Positions 62,110 through 64,000 of a stretch of DNA of 64,000 bases are shown here, piece by piece; positions within the stretch are counted from its first letter, which is position 1, and each line of letters starts with the position of its first letter. Position numbers and translations under genes: made by a program. The stretch is from Ignelater luminosus. Its lineage: Eukaryota > Arthropoda > Insecta > Coleoptera > Elateridae. The notes under the pieces are model-generated. The model made no database searches and was not told where the DNA came from. It worked only from the letters and a program-made list of their open reading frames with translations. Location of the stretch: assembly GCA_011009095.1 (NCBI GenBank), contig VTPC01005655.1, positions 29,630-93,629 on the forward strand, given 5' to 3'.

Positions 62110-63431
62110 ACCTAATAGGGTTCCAAGACAACAGCAATCTTTGAAGCTCTGAAAACTTTACTTATCATTGCTGCCGTTCTACCTATAATTAGGAATAATG
62201 CTAGCTACACGGCCACTTAGTTCATTAGACTTTGTTAATTCGAAGTTTTAATGTACAAATTAAACATTCTCCCGATCAACACTCTATCTGGGCCTTCTTT
62301 TCCCGAATTTCCTCCCGTATAAAAAACATCCATATGTATGGTTTGTATTAAGTATGATCAGTCTGAAGTACGTTCTCAATAACTAGATGATTCTGAATTC
62401 TCCAAGGTCATCCACAGATTTGAAGATTTAGATTATCTGGATTTGCCTAAATCAATATCAGCAAAGAGCCTTTCTCCAGGTTTTTTCCCGACATTAATTT
62501 AGAATAAGCTGCTCTTATTGTTTCTCGCCCGTAGTGTGACTAAGCTCAGTAAGAATATTATGATTGTGATTTAGCCGCACATTTAGGACTTCCAGATTAA
62601 TTGCTCAGCGATATTTCTGGATTGAAATATTTTTCAACAAATATTGTCAAACATAAAACCAAAGATTTTGAAACCTTATCTCGTTATGCTAGTGGAAAAC
62701 GAATATGCACCTTGCTCGGAGAAATTACCTAGCATTTGTTTCGTTGTGAATACAGTTACCATTACACTGGTAATGCAGTTGGATAATCCTGGATAACATA
62801 GCCCATGACTTCCGTACGATTGTTGAATCCGAGACCTTTCTATCTACAAGAAATATCTGCTATCCTCATGACTGGCTGAGAAACATATGAAGTATCTCAA
62901 AATAGATTCCAAGAGACAAAAATCTGTAGAATATCAGATTGGAGACCCTGTTTTGGTATCTTTCCTAAGTAAGCAAAGCTTGGGAAGAAGTTTAAAACTA
63001 GACCTAGATATTCTACAGTTGTTCTGGTTACCGTTAGCTGGGAATCTATACACATTTGTTACTGAAAGGGCATCAGTCGAAAAAGAATGATGGAAGTACA
63101 TTGAAATCAAATCCAATCTCATAATTTTCAACTGGCCCAATTGAATTATTATTCTCTTCCAGCAGGTCAAGAATACATTTATGGCAATCTTTAAGACAGT
63201 GCTGCTTTCTCATTTATTTTCTCTACTTCATTTCTCAAGAAAGATCTGTTTGCAAAAAGGAAAGATGAAATTAGAGTAATATTCAAGCAGTAGCACGTCC
63301 TGAAGAAATGAGACAAGAAATTAGTAGTAGTAATAATTATTATTAAATACATATAACAAAATATTAATAGATTTATATTTAGAAACAAGAACTATCAATA
63401 CAAAAATACTTCATCACTTTTACTTCATCAT
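62110..63431. other. Stretch downstream of the MGST gene with no assigned gene
   Basis: It may hold decayed upstream exon sequence of the receptor-like fragment, but no motif was recognised. The plus-strand frame 62887-63090 has a YQIGDPVLV start that vaguely recalls LTR-retrotransposon integrase tails, and the rest does not support it. The part next to 63431 is the probable MGST 3' UTR (minus strand); TTTATT at about 63216 (AATAAA on the minus strand) is a candidate poly(A) signal. Confidence 0.4.
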
Positions 63432-63807
63432 TTACATAAAATGATAAATGCTCACAAATGCCATGTATAAAGTTATGAGTAAACCAACAAAGAATGACAA
63501 AGCTCTTGCTGGTTGGGGAACTACGTATAGGGCATACACAAAAGTATGAACAAATCGAGCCGCTGTAAAAGCTTTAAACAACAAAGTTGCAAATTCAATT
63601 TCGGGATTGGTTAATATATAGGCAAAACTAGTAATGATAAATGCGGGAATGTTTTCCAAATCATTCAAATGTGCCCTGCAAAAAGGAAACAGTTTGGTTA
63701 AACAACAGTTAAACAAATATCATATCTTACCTTCTGACTCTTTCGACGTCGTCATGTGTTTTGACCTTAACGTTATTTGTATCTGCATCTTCAGGGTTTG
63801 CAAAAGC
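63432..63807 (-). CDS. Mgstl: Microsomal glutathione S-transferase 1-like (MAPEG), last two coding exons, 5' part outside window
   Basis: The penultimate exon (63807-63731, 77 nt) encodes AFANPEDADTNNVKVKTHDD and ends VERVRR across the junction. A 55-bp intron (donor GTAAGATATG, acceptor TTTTTGCAG) follows. The last exon (63675-63432) encodes AHLNDLENIPAFIITSFAYI to the end YHFM and TAA. The ERVRRAHLNDLENI motif and the VVPQPARAL motif are diagnostic of MAPEG proteins of the MGST1 type. Three hydrophobic helices are visible here; the first helix of the family lies in the missing N-terminus. The visible 106 residues are about two thirds of the usual 150. Members are ER or mitochondrial outer membrane trimers that conjugate glutathione to lipophilic electrophiles and reduce lipid peroxides. 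The frame is intact and motifs are conserved, so it looks functional. Confidence 0.9.
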
Positions 63808-64000
63808 CTAAGACAAACAAAAGAATTATAAGCAACAAAAACCTAAATAAAACCAATAAAATAAATTCAAAAGGGCTAAAAAAAATTTGACGTTATTGTC
63901 GCTAATACGACAAAATGTCATTTCGAAAATATTACTCCATTTCTTTTTTTAGTTTGAATGATCATTTGCGTATGATATACTTAGATACCAAAGATGCTTT
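63808..64000 (-). other. Start of an MGST intron
   Basis: Minus-strand sequence before the acceptor TTTTGTTTGTCTTAG has stops in all frames and no MAPEG N-terminal motif, so the first coding exon must lie beyond the right edge. Confidence 0.6.

Noticed and set aside
62887..63090. Possible LTR-retrotransposon integrase tail (YQIGDPVLV)
   Set aside because: Only the first residues resemble the motif. No integrase core, LTR or primer-binding site was found.

Overview
The window is AT-rich animal DNA. GT-AG introns, a long first intron, arthropod-type non-LTR retrotransposons and mariner/Tc1 remnants point to an insect. A beetle is my best guess from the repeat flavour, but that is an inference. 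A 10-base N run at 59823-59832 shows it is a draft assembly. There are no bacterial features, operons or CRISPR arrays.

Only two host genes look functional. The first, on the plus strand, is a five-exon gene for an SLC36-type (proton-coupled amino acid transporter-like) membrane protein. Its exons are 45041-45085, 53098-53168, 54171-54308, 54509-55321 and 55381-55795, its first intron is 8 kb, and the exons join in frame to 493 residues. The second, on the minus strand at the right edge, is the last two coding exons of a microsomal glutathione S-transferase 1-like (MAPEG) gene (63731-63807 and 63432-63675). Its 5' part lies beyond the window. The two genes are convergent, and the ~7.6 kb between them holds two decayed LINEs in opposite orientation and a broken ionotropic-receptor-like fragment.

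The left 44 kb has no gene I can defend and is a graveyard of mobile elements. It holds an RTE-type LINE tail (1-780), a broken copy of an uncharacterised insect protein family (840-1960), a mariner fragment (4250-4505), a repeat cluster (9390-10310), a mariner remnant (17275-17797) and a Tc1-like transposase remnant (20640-21240). Next comes a nested block in which a decayed LINE is split by an internally deleted mariner, followed by a non-autonomous TIR element (25100-27906). Further right are a second RTE fragment (31900-32270), a probable tRNA-derived SINE (38690-39150) and a 1.4 kb degenerate minisatellite with a ~42-44 bp unit (42142-43513).

No clearly new multi-gene system is visible. 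The most interesting items are the LINE fused to the ionotropic-receptor-like relic, the mariner inside the LINE, the uncharacterised-family pseudogene, the minisatellite with its long antisense ORF, a perfect double E-box palindrome, and a NAGNAG tandem acceptor in the transporter gene.
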